Assembly: GCF_002157585.1 (NCBI RefSeq)
Contig: NZ_BDGB01000103.1
Span: 1-53,400, forward strand
Direction: 5' to 3'
Origin: Lentilactobacillus parakefiri
GTDB lineage: Bacteria > Bacillota > Bacilli > Lactobacillales > Lactobacillaceae
DNA length: 53,400 nt
A program made the translations under genes and the position numbers. Positions 1 through 7,324 of the stretch are shown piece after piece. A model generated the notes under the pieces. It saw only the letters and a program-made list of their open reading frames with translations, was not told the DNA's origin and made no database searches. Within the stretch, counting starts at the first letter, position 1. Each line of letters begins with the position of its first letter.

Positions 1-11
1 TTCGTCGCTTA

Positions 12-45
12 AAGCATAGAACTAGGGAGGCTTAGATGCCTTTTT
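12..45 (+). promoter_or_regulatory. PyrR-type binding hairpin in pyrB leader
   Basis: The leader contains ACTAGGGAGGCTTAGATG, close to the PyrR-binding loop (GNGAGGCU core) of Gram-positive pyr mRNA leaders. Flanking AAAGCAT and ATGCCTTT can pair to present it at a hairpin end. Together with the terminator just before pyrB this is the classic layout of UMP/PyrR-controlled transcription attenuation. No pyrR gene is in the window, so the regulator must be encoded elsewhere. The assignment rests on motif resemblance only. Confidence 0.6.
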
Positions 46-182
46 TTGTTATCAAAAAGGGCCTAGTACTTTTGGAATGGAAATACTTTCCAACACCAAA
101 AATTCTAGACCCATTCTTATTGACGATTTAACTGTTCCCGTGAGAGCAAAACGTCCTGGAATGTGGTTCCCAACACACAAGG

Positions 183-216
183 AGCGCTTTGCGAACATGG
201 CAAGGCGCTTTTAATT
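183..216 (+). terminator. Attenuator terminator of the pyr leader
   Basis: AGCGCTTTGC (183-192) pairs with GCAAGGCGCT (200-209), with one G-T wobble, and TTTTAATTTT follows. It lies immediately before the pyrB ribosome site, so it must be bypassed for pyrBC expression. This is the terminator expected of PyrR attenuation. Confidence 0.75.
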
Positions 217-232
217 TTAGGAGGAAATCACA

Positions 233-1180
233 ATGATGCAAATTACTAAACCGGTAAGTTTTGAAAATGTTGTAAGTATGGAAGACCTTTCGGCAGAAGA
301 CGTTTTATCATTCATCCATGAAGCACAAGATTTTAAAGCCGGCAAGCAGATTGCCTTAAAGCGGCCAGTGTATGCCGCTAACCTTTTCTTTGAAAGCAGC
401 ACGAGAACCCACACCAGCTTTGAAATGGCTGAACGTAAATTAGGCCTTCAAGTTGTTAACTTTGATCCTTCCAACAGTTCATTAAGCAAGGGTGAATCAA
501 TGAGTGACACGGTTAAGACCTTCCAAGCAATCGGTGTTGATTTGGTTGCCATCCGTGATAAGCAGAACGAATACTATAAGGACTTAATTGCTGATCCAAA
601 CGTTCACGTTGGCATTGCCAATGGTGGTGACGGTTCCGGCCAACATCCATCACAATCACTGCTTGATATGATGACTATATATGAAGAGTTCGGTCATTTT
701 GAAGGATTGAAGGTTGCCATTGTCGGTGATTTAACCCACTCACGAGTTGCCCGTTCCAACATGAAAGTATTGACCATGCTTGGCGCCCACGTCTACTTTG
801 GCGGACCAAAGAAGTGGTACACCGAAGAATTTGCCAAATATGGCGAATGGATGCCGATCGATGATTTGGTTGAAGAAATGGACGTCATGATGTTCCTCCG
901 GGTTCAACACGAACGAATTGCTGACGACGAAAACGGCAGTTTCTCTGCTGAAAAATATCATGCACAATATGGTTTAACCGCTGAACGTGAGTCCAGAATG
1001 CCACAACGGTCAATCATCATGCATCCGGCACCCGTTAACCGCGGCGTGGAAATTGCTGACGAATTGGTTGAATGCGACAAATCTCGAATCTTCGAACAGA
1101 TGCACAACGGTGTCTTTGTTAGAATGGCAATCATGACCAGCATGCTTCGCAATCGTGACCTGATTAAGGAAGAATATTAA
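233..1180 (+). CDS. pyrB: Aspartate carbamoyltransferase catalytic chain
   Basis: Condenses carbamoyl phosphate with aspartate in de novo pyrimidine synthesis (cytosol). The 315-residue product has the carbamoyl-phosphate motif SSTRT at residues 55-59, HPSQSLLD (usually HPTQALLD) near 138, and MHPAPVNRGVEI near the C-terminus, as in bacterial ATCase catalytic chains. The start ATG follows AGGAGG by 8 nt; a second ATG comes directly after it. It is the first gene after the pyr attenuator and is followed 21 nt later by pyrC. Only these two pyr genes are present, so the rest of the pathway is elsewhere. No regulatory chain gene is seen, as expected for Firmicutes. The call is secure. Confidence 0.97.
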   Translation: MMQITKPVSFENVVSMEDLSAEDVLSFIHEAQDFKAGKQIALKRPVYAANLFFESSTRTHTSFEMAERKLGLQVVNFDPSNSSLSKGESMSDTVKTFQAIGVDLVAIRDKQNEYYKDLIADPNVHVGIANGGDGSGQHPSQSLLDMMTIYEEFGHFEGLKVAIVGDLTHSRVARSNMKVLTMLGAHVYFGGPKKWYTEEFAKYGEWMPIDDLVEEMDVMMFLRVQHERIADDENGSFSAEKYHAQYGLTAERESRMPQRSIIMHPAPVNRGVEIADELVECDKSRIFEQMHNGVFVRMAIMTSMLRNRDLIKEEY

Positions 1181-1201
1181 TAGCGAGGAGAATTTCGACT
1201 G

Positions 1202-2476
1202 ATGAAACGCATAATTGCTAATGGGAAAATACTTGATCGTGGTGAATTGGTTAAACGCGATATTTTAATCGAGAATGGTCGGGTGGCTGAAATTGCTGAA
1301 GACATTTCCACTGATGGCGTCGAAGAGGTTGTTGATGCCAAGGAAAACTTTGTCTCTGCCGGCCTAATCGATGTCCACGTGCACTACCGCCAACCTGGGC
1401 AGGTACAAAAAGAGACCATCAAGACGGGCAGCATGGCCGCAGCCCACGGTGGCTTTACCACTGTGTGTGCGATGCCAAATGTCACTCCGGCACCTGACTC
1501 AGTTAATAATATGGAAGCTTTAATTAAATTGAACCATAGAGACGGTGTCGTTCACATCAAGCAATATGCGACGATTACCACCAATCGTGGCGGTGATGAG
1601 TTGGTTGATTTCAAGGCGTTAAAGGATGCCGGCGCTTTTGCGTTTAGCAACGACGGCAACGGTATTCAAAAGAGCAGTACCATGTATGAAGCAATGCAGC
1701 AGGCTGCCAAGCTGAATATGGCAATTGTTGAACACGTCCAAGATGACGCCTTAACCTATGGTGGTGTCTTGAACGGTGGGGCTGCTCAACGACTAGGGAT
1801 GAAAGAAATGCCCTGGGTTAGTGAGTCGGCTCAAGTTGCCAGGGATGTCATTTTAGCAGAAGCTACTGGCGTGCACTACCATGTCTGCCACGCTTCATCC
1901 AAACATACCGTTAACATTATCCGAGCTGCTAAACAGGCTGGAATTAACGTTACCGCCGAAGTTTCACCCCATCATCTATTGTTGTCAGATGCGTTTATCA
2001 AAGAAGACAACGCGATGTATAAAATGAACCCGCAGTTGCGAGGCGAGGACGATCGCCAAGCCTTGATTCAGGGCTTGCTTGATGGCACGATTGACATGAT
2101 TGCCACCGACCACGCGCCTCATACCAAAGCGGATAAGGATCAGTCAATTGCCACCGCTGCTTTTGGCATCACGGGGAGTGAAACAGCGTTCAGTATGCTG
2201 TACACCCGATTTGTTAAGACCGGTCGGTTCACCCTAACTCAATTGATTGACTGGATGACCAAACAACCGGCAACTGTCTTCAAGATGAGAGGCGCCGGAA
2301 CACTGACAGTCGGCCAACCCGCTGATATTGCCATCTTTGATTTGGACCACGAACATGAGATCAAAGAGAGTGACTATCTGTCAAAAGGCAAGAACTCACC
2401 GTTTACCGGCGAATCAGTCTATGGAGATACGGTCATGACCTTGGTTGATGGCGACGTTGCCTATAAAAGATCGTAA
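1202..2476 (+). CDS. pyrC: Dihydroorotase
   Basis: Cyclises carbamoyl-aspartate to dihydroorotate, the step after PyrB. The 424-residue protein has the metal-binding DVHVHYRQPG signature (His59, His61; the usual form is DVHVHLREPG) and TDHAPH near residue 303, typical of class I dihydroorotases. Its length matches the family. AGGAGAA lies upstream of the ATG. It is cotranscribed with pyrB, given the 21-nt gap, and ends before a strong bidirectional terminator, so the operon consists of pyrBC only. Confidence 0.97.
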   Translation: MKRIIANGKILDRGELVKRDILIENGRVAEIAEDISTDGVEEVVDAKENFVSAGLIDVHVHYRQPGQVQKETIKTGSMAAAHGGFTTVCAMPNVTPAPDSVNNMEALIKLNHRDGVVHIKQYATITTNRGGDELVDFKALKDAGAFAFSNDGNGIQKSSTMYEAMQQAAKLNMAIVEHVQDDALTYGGVLNGGAAQRLGMKEMPWVSESAQVARDVILAEATGVHYHVCHASSKHTVNIIRAAKQAGINVTAEVSPHHLLLSDAFIKEDNAMYKMNPQLRGEDDRQALIQGLLDGTIDMIATDHAPHTKADKDQSIATAAFGITGSETAFSMLYTRFVKTGRFTLTQLIDWMTKQPATVFKMRGAGTLTVGQPADIAIFDLDHEHEIKESDYLSKGKNSPFTGESVYGDTVMTLVDGDVAYKRS

Positions 2477-2515
2477 AATGATCATATAAAAACATATTTT
2501 TAATCAATAAGAATA

Positions 2516-2567
2516 AAAATGCTGCAGCTCACCGAGAGGCCTAACTCTTGATGGACTGCAGCATTTT
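2516..2567. terminator. Bidirectional terminator between pyrC and the Nudix gene
   Basis: AAAATGCTGCAG (2516-2527) is the exact complement of CTGCAGCATTTT (2556-2567), with A and T tracts on both sides. It can therefore end pyrC on the plus strand and the Nudix gene on the minus strand. The 28-nt loop contains CCGAGAGGCCTAA, which resembles a PyrR-binding loop (see findings). Confidence 0.85.
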
Positions 2568-2569
2568 AG

Positions 2570-3121
2570 TTATTTGAGAAACATGGTGTAATAGCCAACT
2601 GACGAAACTGCTTGGGCTGTGTTGACTTTGCCTTCATGAATCCAATCGACGACTTGTTGAAGCGGCACTAATTCACTGTTGACGAACTCATCTTTATCAA
2701 AGTGGCGTTCGACGCGTTCGCTGGGATCAAATTGAATCAACATCAAATCGGCAAATTGATCCATGAAGCCTTCCGAAGAGGTAATTCGAGTCATCTTAGT
2801 GACTGATTTGGCAACGTAGCCAGTTTCTTCACGCAATTCGCGGGCTGCCGCCTGCTCGCTGGTTTCACCAGGATTGACAATGCCGGCTGGCAGTGAGACC
2901 GAATCGCTGTTGACGCCAGCCCGATACTCACTGCTCATCACGACCTGGTCATCCGGTGAAATGGCCAAGATGGTGATGGTGGGGTCGGTCTTGATAAGAT
3001 CACGTTCGATTTTTAAACCGTCCGGCGTTTGGATGTGTAGTTGGTCAACTGAAAAGACGCGACCAGTATAGACGTTTTTCCGGTCAAAAACCTTGCCTGG
3101 GTGGTGCCATGTTTTGAACAA
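2570..3121 (-). CDS. Nudix hydrolase, ADP-ribose pyrophosphatase type
   Basis: Hydrolyses nucleoside diphosphate-linked compounds, probably ADP-ribose. The Nudix box GX5EX7REUXEEXGU is complete (starting GIVNPGE, ending RELREETGY). An N-terminal beta-rich region and the total length of about 183 residues match the NudF/ADP-ribose pyrophosphatase subfamily. The start is taken as TTG at 3121 because AAAGGAG lies 8 nt upstream. The frame stays open to a GTG at 3151, but nothing like a ribosome site precedes that one. It is a single gene, convergent with pyrC. The exact substrate cannot be told from sequence. Confidence 0.88.
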   Translation of the reverse strand: MFKTWHHPGKVFDRKNVYTGRVFSVDQLHIQTPDGLKIERDLIKTDPTITILAISPDDQVVMSSEYRAGVNSDSVSLPAGIVNPGETSEQAAARELREETGYVAKSVTKMTRITSSEGFMDQFADLMLIQFDPSERVERHFDKDEFVNSELVPLQQVVDWIHEGKVNTAQAVSSVGYYTMFLK

Positions 3122-3234
3122 CTGATTATCTCCTTTGTCTTCTATACTCACTGAATAAGGCTGGTGTGAAAAGACGATTCATTACAGCAATTATTCTATC
3201 ATCATTTGGGTGCTCATCAAGGTCACAGAGACGG

Positions 3235-3549
3235 TCAACTCGTCATCTTAATTCCAACAATACTTACCAGCAGCAGAATGACAAAGCCCCAAGTAATTGG
3301 TGAAATTTTGTCCCCAAACAGAATAGTACCGGCAATCACAGTTCCAACGGCGCCAATCCCCGTCCATACCGGATAGGCGATGCTCAATGGCAACGTTTTG
3401 GTGGCATGTGCCAGCAGGAAAAAGCTGATCAGCATGCCGACAATGGTGACAATCGATGGCATCAAGTTGGTAAAGCCGTGACTATATTTCATCGCCGTTG
3501 CCCAAACAACCTCAAAGAGCCCTGCAATAATCAAAAATATCCAATTCAT
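3235..3549 (-). CDS. gdx: SMR-family guanidinium exporter (Gdx/SugE type)
   Basis: This 104-residue, four-helix membrane protein belongs to the small multidrug resistance family. The start MNWIFLIIAGLFEVVWA carries the essential Glu13, and the following KYSHGF and AYPVWTGIGAVG segments match the Gdx (formerly SugE) branch rather than EmrE/QacC. Gdx proteins export guanidinium in exchange for protons and work as dual-topology dimers. GGAGG lies upstream of the ATG. The long structured leader (3572-3643) suggests RNA-level control, but I cannot match it to a known guanidine riboswitch. The gene is monocistronic. Confidence 0.88.
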   Translation of the reverse strand: MNWIFLIIAGLFEVVWATAMKYSHGFTNLMPSIVTIVGMLISFFLLAHATKTLPLSIAYPVWTGIGAVGTVIAGTILFGDKISPITWGFVILLLVSIVGIKMTS

Positions 3550-3571
3550 AAAAATCCTCCTAAAGAAAAAG

Positions 3572-3643
3572 GGTACCCCTCACAATTCCTTCTATGACCT
3601 AACGGAATTGTAAAAAGTACCTGAAGTTGCTGCCCGGTGGCAG
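3572..3643 (-). promoter_or_regulatory. Structured leader upstream of gdx
   Basis: Read on the minus strand, a compact hairpin CTGCC-ACCG-GGCAG (3643-3630) is followed by a long hairpin. In the long one, AGGTAC (3622-3617) pairs with GTACC (3576-3572), and inside it ACAATTCC (3611-3604) pairs with GGAATTGT (3589-3582). The second hairpin ends about 12 nt before the gdx ribosome site. The signature sequences of guanidine-I, -II (ACGR loops) and -III riboswitches are not seen. It could be a processing or attenuation structure; its function is unknown. Confidence 0.4.
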
Positions 3644-3693
3644 TCGAATATGAAGTTGTTATTAGTGTAGCACATTTGGAATTGAAAGGGAAT

Positions 3694-4860
3694 TTACTTC
3701 TGCAACACTCGAACTCTATACACCGCATCAATCTGCGCAAGGCGCTCAACCAATTGGTGTTGCTCTTCGTTCTTCAAGTTGTCCAGGTCGACGATGGTAT
3801 AGGCAACTTCCTTACGAGCGGCGTTACTTATACTTTCGATATTGATGCCCGCATCGGCCAACAGGGTGGCAATTTGACCAACCATATTTGGAATGTTCTT
3901 GTGGATCAGTGTCAAACGATAAGGGGTGTTAAAGGGGACTTGGAGGTTGGGGAGGTTCACCGAGTTTTCGATATTGCCAGTCTCCAAATAAGTCATGATT
4001 GTATTGGCTCCTTGAGTGGCGCCGTTGGCTTCGGCTTCAAGCGTCGACCCGCCAATATGGGGCGTAACCACCACGTCGTCTCGGTTTAATAGGTTATTTT
4101 CACCAAAGTCAGTGTAGTACGTCCGAATTTTACGAGCGTCCAAATAATCAACTGCGGCCGCGTTATCGACAATGCCATCTCGTGAATAGTTAAACAGCTT
4201 CACGCCATCCTTCATAATTGCCATTTGCTCAGAACCGATTAATCCAGTGGTTTCTTCATTCTTCGGGACGTGGACGGTAACATAATCGGCTTGTTGAAGC
4301 GCATCGCCAAGGGTTTTCGCCCGGGTAATCGTCGTCGAAATGTGCCAAGCTGCGTCAGCTGACAGGTAAGGATCATAGCCGATTACCTTCATACCTAAGG
4401 CGCTGGCCGCATTCGCAACCAGGGAACCAACGTGGCCGACACCAATCACGGCTAGTGTCCGGCCAATCAGTTCGGTTCCTTTGAACTTAGTTTTGTCCTT
4501 TTCAGTTCGCAGGGAAATATCGGCCCCGCTGTTGTGAGCAGCGTAATCGGCCGCAGCGAATAAGTTCCGCGATGAAGCAATCAGGAGTGCGATAATGAGT
4601 TCTTTCACCGCGTTGGCATTACTTCCGGGAGTGTTGAAGACTGCCGTTCCGTTGGCAGTCGCCTTGTCTAAGGGGATGTTGTTAAACCCGGCGCCGGCTC
4701 TGGCGATGACTTTCAAATTCTTTGGAAAGTCCTGGTCGTGAAGGTTTACGGATCGAATTAGGTAGGCGTCAGCGTCATCGGTTTTATTAATTTGGTAGTT
4801 GTCGGAGAACCGGTCTAATCCAGCTTGAGCAATTGCATTGTAAGTTTTTACTTGATACAT
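3694..4860 (-). CDS. serA: D-3-phosphoglycerate dehydrogenase with ACT domain
   Basis: First committed step of serine synthesis, oxidising 3-phosphoglycerate with NAD. The 388-residue chain has the D-2-hydroxyacid dehydrogenase fold with the nucleotide motif VIGVGHVG (near 138-145), catalytic Arg227 (in YSRDG), Glu254 and His268 (in TPHIGG). A C-terminal ACT domain (about 316-385) is the usual site of serine feedback inhibition. AGGGGG lies 7 nt upstream of the ATG. It is 11 nt downstream of serC, so the order serC-serA forms one operon under the serine leader attenuator at 5972-6160. No standard serB follows. Confidence 0.96.
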   Translation of the reverse strand: MYQVKTYNAIAQAGLDRFSDNYQINKTDDADAYLIRSVNLHDQDFPKNLKVIARAGAGFNNIPLDKATANGTAVFNTPGSNANAVKELIIALLIASSRNLFAAADYAAHNSGADISLRTEKDKTKFKGTELIGRTLAVIGVGHVGSLVANAASALGMKVIGYDPYLSADAAWHISTTITRAKTLGDALQQADYVTVHVPKNEETTGLIGSEQMAIMKDGVKLFNYSRDGIVDNAAAVDYLDARKIRTYYTDFGENNLLNRDDVVVTPHIGGSTLEAEANGATQGANTIMTYLETGNIENSVNLPNLQVPFNTPYRLTLIHKNIPNMVGQIATLLADAGINIESISNAARKEVAYTIVDLDNLKNEEQHQLVERLAQIDAVYRVRVLQK

Positions 4861-4871
4861 ATGAGTTCCCC

Positions 4872-5948
4872 CTAATGTTGTTTTTCAAAATTGTGTAATA
4901 GATCAACCAACGCTTGGACACCTGCAAGTGGCATCGCGTTGTAAAGGCTAGCACGCAGACCGCCGACACTCCGGTGACCCTTGAGATTCATCAAGCCGGC
5001 TTCTTTAGCTGAATTGATTACCTGAGTGTCCAAATCCGCGTTGCCAGTGCTAAATGGGATATTGGTCAATGAACGGTCAGACGCCTTGATATGGTTGGCG
5101 AATAATGTAGATTCGTCCAAGAAGTCGTATAGGAGAGCTGCCTTTTGCCGGTTCACCTTTTCAATCCCGGCAATCCCGCCTTGATCCTTCAGCCACTTCA
5201 GTACCAATCCGGTGGCGTAGATGTTGAAAACGGGTGGGGTGTTATACATGGAATTCTTTTTGACGAATAAATTGTAATTGAGAATGCTTGGAATATGGTC
5301 GACTGGCTGAACCAAGTCATCCCGAACAATGACCAAAGTGACCCCAGCCGGCCCGAGATTTTTTTGGACACCGCCAAAAATTAAACCAAAGTCACTGACG
5401 TTGTATTGCTCGGCCATGAAGTTGGAAGACAGATCGCCAACCAAAGTCACATCGCCGTGTTCCGGCAGCTGGTGATAAGCGGTCCCTTCAATGGTGTTGT
5501 TCGTCGTGATGTGTAAATAATCGTAATCATTGGCCGAGATGGCTTTGTCAAGCTGGGGGAGGGCGTGATAATGCTGATCCTTGGTCGAAGCCAAAACATC
5601 CACTTGGTAGCCGAGGTTGGCTGCTTCATCACCAGCTCGAGTCGCCCAATGACCACTGTCCAGCAAGGCAATCCGTTTGTGTTTCGTCGCCAGATTCATC
5701 GGAACGGCGGCAAACTGACCGGTACCACCACCTTGGAAGAAGAGAACGTGATAATTATCAGGGACGTGCATTAAATCTCTGACGTCCTGCTCTGCCTCGT
5801 TGATAATGTCGTCAAATAGTTTGGAACGATGGGAAATTTCCATAATGCTCATCCCGCTGCTGTTAATTGAAGGCAGTTCAGCCTGGATCTGTTTGATAAC
5901 TGGATCAGGCAGTGTTGCCGGACCCGCCGCAAAATTATATACCGTCAT
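4872..5948 (-). CDS. serC: Phosphoserine aminotransferase
   Basis: Converts 3-phosphohydroxypyruvate plus glutamate to phosphoserine (PLP enzyme, class V aminotransferase fold). The start TVYNFAAGPATLP, the lysine-bearing segment GGVQKNLGPAG around residue 195, and the C-terminal GLRASLYNAMPL are diagnostic. ATG 5948 is chosen because AAAGGAG precedes it by 9 nt. An in-frame TTG two codons earlier is possible. It is the first gene of serCA and lies directly behind an intrinsic terminator that can be refolded, so expression is predicted to depend on translation of the serine leader peptide. Confidence 0.96.
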   Translation of the reverse strand: MTVYNFAAGPATLPDPVIKQIQAELPSINSSGMSIMEISHRSKLFDDIINEAEQDVRDLMHVPDNYHVLFFQGGGTGQFAAVPMNLATKHKRIALLDSGHWATRAGDEAANLGYQVDVLASTKDQHYHALPQLDKAISANDYDYLHITTNNTIEGTAYHQLPEHGDVTLVGDLSSNFMAEQYNVSDFGLIFGGVQKNLGPAGVTLVIVRDDLVQPVDHIPSILNYNLFVKKNSMYNTPPVFNIYATGLVLKWLKDQGGIAGIEKVNRQKAALLYDFLDESTLFANHIKASDRSLTNIPFSTGNADLDTQVINSAKEAGLMNLKGHRSVGGLRASLYNAMPLAGVQALVDLLHNFEKQH

Positions 5949-5971
5949 GACCAAAAACTCCTTTATCTAAA

Positions 5972-6002
5972 TTAAAAAGCTCCCACAGAATAACTGTGAG
6001 AG
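5972..6002 (-). terminator. serCA attenuator: terminator with competing antiterminator
   Basis: On the minus strand CTCTCACAG (6002-5994) pairs with CTGTGGGAG (5988-5980), followed by CTTTTTAATTT: an intrinsic terminator ending about 24 nt before serC. Upstream ACTGTGAGA (6034-6026) is the perfect complement of TCTCACAGT (6001-5993) and would form an antiterminator that destroys it. The same antiterminator strand (ACTG and AGACC, 6034-6024) can instead pair with GGTCT and CAGT inside the leader peptide codons (6117-6108), giving a switch driven by ribosome position. Confidence 0.8.
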
Positions 6003-6094
6003 TTTCTAACTGACGTTTTTAGCGGTCTCACAGTGATTAAAAAGATTTCATCTATGCAAGGCCTTTTGTTGAATCGCATGTATCAAAAGATGGC

Positions 6095-6160
6095 CTACAC
6101 AGATGTGACTGTAGACCAGGAGGATGATGTTGTTGTAAAATCAGCTAATTGCATGTTCAT
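6095..6160 (-). CDS. Serine-rich leader peptide of serCA (21 residues)
   Basis: A 22-codon reading frame starts at ATG 6160, 8 nt after GGAGG, and ends in TAG. Its middle reads TTTSSSWST and a further Ser lies at residue 20. Five of the last ten residues are Ser (codons TCA, TCC, TCC, TCT, TCT), with five Thr. It sits between a plausible promoter and the serCA attenuator. By analogy with amino-acid leader peptides, a ribosome paused for Ser-tRNA would cover GGTCTACAGT and free the antiterminator strand, turning serC-serA on. Coding and mechanism are inferred from sequence layout; no homologue is known to me. Confidence 0.8.
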   Translation of the reverse strand: MNMQLADFTTTSSSWSTVTSV

Positions 6161-6188
6161 GTGAACAACCTCCATTTCTTATAACTAA

Positions 6189-6217
6189 AATCTAACAGAA
6201 CTCACAGATAAAAGCAA
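6189..6217 (-). promoter_or_regulatory. Promoter of the ser leader transcript
   Basis: On the minus strand TTGCTT (6217-6212) and TAGATT (6194-6189) are separated by 17 nt, giving a start near 6182 and a short untranslated stretch before the leader peptide ribosome site. Confidence 0.5.
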
Positions 6218-6311
6218 CACCCATTTTCAAATAAAGTGTCATGACAATGTTTGCATGTGCATCAAGAACATGGTAAGTTCAATGAATAATGGATTAAGTG
6301 GAGGAAAGAAT

Positions 6312-6941
6312 ATGACTGATTTTTATTTTGTTCGCCATGGTCAGACTGCGGCCAATGCCGCCGGACTAAAGCAGGGGACCATCAACTCGGCAATCACTTA
6401 CCTATCGGAAACCGGAAAGCAACAGGTGGAAAGTTTGCGGAAAGGTTTCGATATCTCGTTTGCGGATCGGATTGTCGCAAGCCCACTGCAGCGGACAAAA
6501 GACACTGCGGCTATATTGAATCAGAGCGCGAACTTGCCGGTAACTTACGACAAACGCCTTCTCGAAATCTCTTATGGTGATTGGGATGGCGAAAAAAATA
6601 CCGATCTGATGGCCAAATATCCCCAGCTTTTTGATTTGACGCTGAATGATGTCCTTCCCACGTACGCTGATACTGCAAATGGGGAGCCTTTTGACCATGT
6701 GATTGATCGTATCGATGAATTCATGCAGGACGTTGCGGCAAAATATTCTAATGACAAGATTATTCTGGTGACGCACGGTTTCACGATTAAAGCAGCGGTG
6801 TTAGCGGCCATTGGGCGACCAAACGACATGATGGTGGTTGAAGAACCTGATAATACCAGCGTGACCCGGATTACTTTGCAGGCAGATACGCAGTCATATT
6901 ATCTGCGTTATTACAATCGAGTGGTTAATTCTCATTTTTAA
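6312..6941 (+). CDS. Histidine phosphatase family protein (phosphoglycerate mutase-like)
   Basis: A 209-residue cytosolic phosphatase/mutase-fold protein. It has the RHG catalytic motif (Arg8-His9-Gly10 in FYFVRHGQT), the acidic EISYGDWDGE segment and the second catalytic His in LVTHGFT. ATG 6312 is chosen because GGAGG lies 7 nt before it; an upstream extension lacks a ribosome site. It is divergent from serCA. Metal-independent phosphoserine phosphatases of this superfamily are known in other bacteria, so the neighbourhood makes it a candidate for the missing SerB step, but sugar-phosphate or nucleotide phosphatase roles are equally open. Confidence 0.85.
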   Translation: MTDFYFVRHGQTAANAAGLKQGTINSAITYLSETGKQQVESLRKGFDISFADRIVASPLQRTKDTAAILNQSANLPVTYDKRLLEISYGDWDGEKNTDLMAKYPQLFDLTLNDVLPTYADTANGEPFDHVIDRIDEFMQDVAAKYSNDKIILVTHGFTIKAAVLAAIGRPNDMMVVEEPDNTSVTRITLQADTQSYYLRYYNRVVNSHF

Positions 6942-6946
6942 ATTAA

Positions 6947-6975
6947 TTGACAAATGAAATTCAATTGGGTATATT
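6947..6975 (+). promoter_or_regulatory. Consensus promoter of the cysteine leader/peptide-binding protein transcript
   Basis: TTGACA (6947-6952), 17 nt, TATATT (6970-6975). The transcript would start near 6982, about 30 nt before the leader peptide start. Confidence 0.8.
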
Positions 6976-7012
6976 AAATGGCATCAAGTAACGAAAGAGG
7001 AGGAAGCCATTC

Positions 7013-7120
7013 ATGCAACAATCAGCTGCTAAATTCATGTGTTGTTCAATGTGTCAAGCTCAGGTTAGCGCTGATCGTGGCTTCTTTGGTAAACGATTGG
7101 ATTTTGGGGAAAAGCTGTGA
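7013..7120 (+). CDS. Cysteine/methionine-rich leader peptide (35 residues)
   Basis: ATG 7013 follows GAGGAGG by 8 nt, and the frame runs 35 codons to TGA. Residues 8-15 read FMCCSMCQ, with TGT codons at 10, 11 and 14 and ATG at 9 and 13, an unusual density of sulfur residues. The frame lies between a consensus promoter and an intrinsic terminator, upstream of a peptide-binding lipoprotein gene. A ribosome paused at the TGT codons (7040-7054) would leave codons 19-26 free to pair with the 5' arm of the terminator. I infer a cysteine-responsive attenuator that raises peptide or cysteine uptake on starvation. Confidence 0.72.
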   Translation: MQQSAAKFMCCSMCQAQVSADRGFFGKRLDFGEKL

Positions 7121-7162
7121 GCTGATAATTGACAGCCCATCTTTTCAAGAATCATCAACACC

Positions 7163-7209
7163 AAGAGTGTTTCATTTCAGCGTCATAGCTGAAGTGAGGC
7201 ACTCTTTTT
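7163..7209 (+). terminator. Attenuator terminator before the peptide-binding protein
   Basis: AAGAGTG and the TTTCAGC segment (7163-7181) pair with AGCTGAAG and CACTCTT (7187-7206), followed by a T tract. A competing pairing exists: CGCTGA (7069-7074) with TCAGCG (7177-7182), and TCTTTGGT (7083-7090) with ACCAAGA (7160-7166), both using leader-peptide codons. This gives the alternatives needed for attenuation. Energies were not computed. Confidence 0.75.
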
Positions 7210-7324
7210 ATGTCCTGGCAGATCTCTTTTGTTTGATCACAACAATTAAAGGTGGCGGTTGCAGTGTGTAGTCAGATGTTGATCGAAGAAATATGACAAA
7301 CTAAATTCTTTGGAGGAATCATTC

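Noticed and set aside
3572-3650. Guanidine-II (mini-ykkC) riboswitch before gdx
   Set aside because: One hairpin has an ACCG tetraloop, but the class needs two ACGR loops; the second hairpin has a large loop. Left as an unassigned leader.
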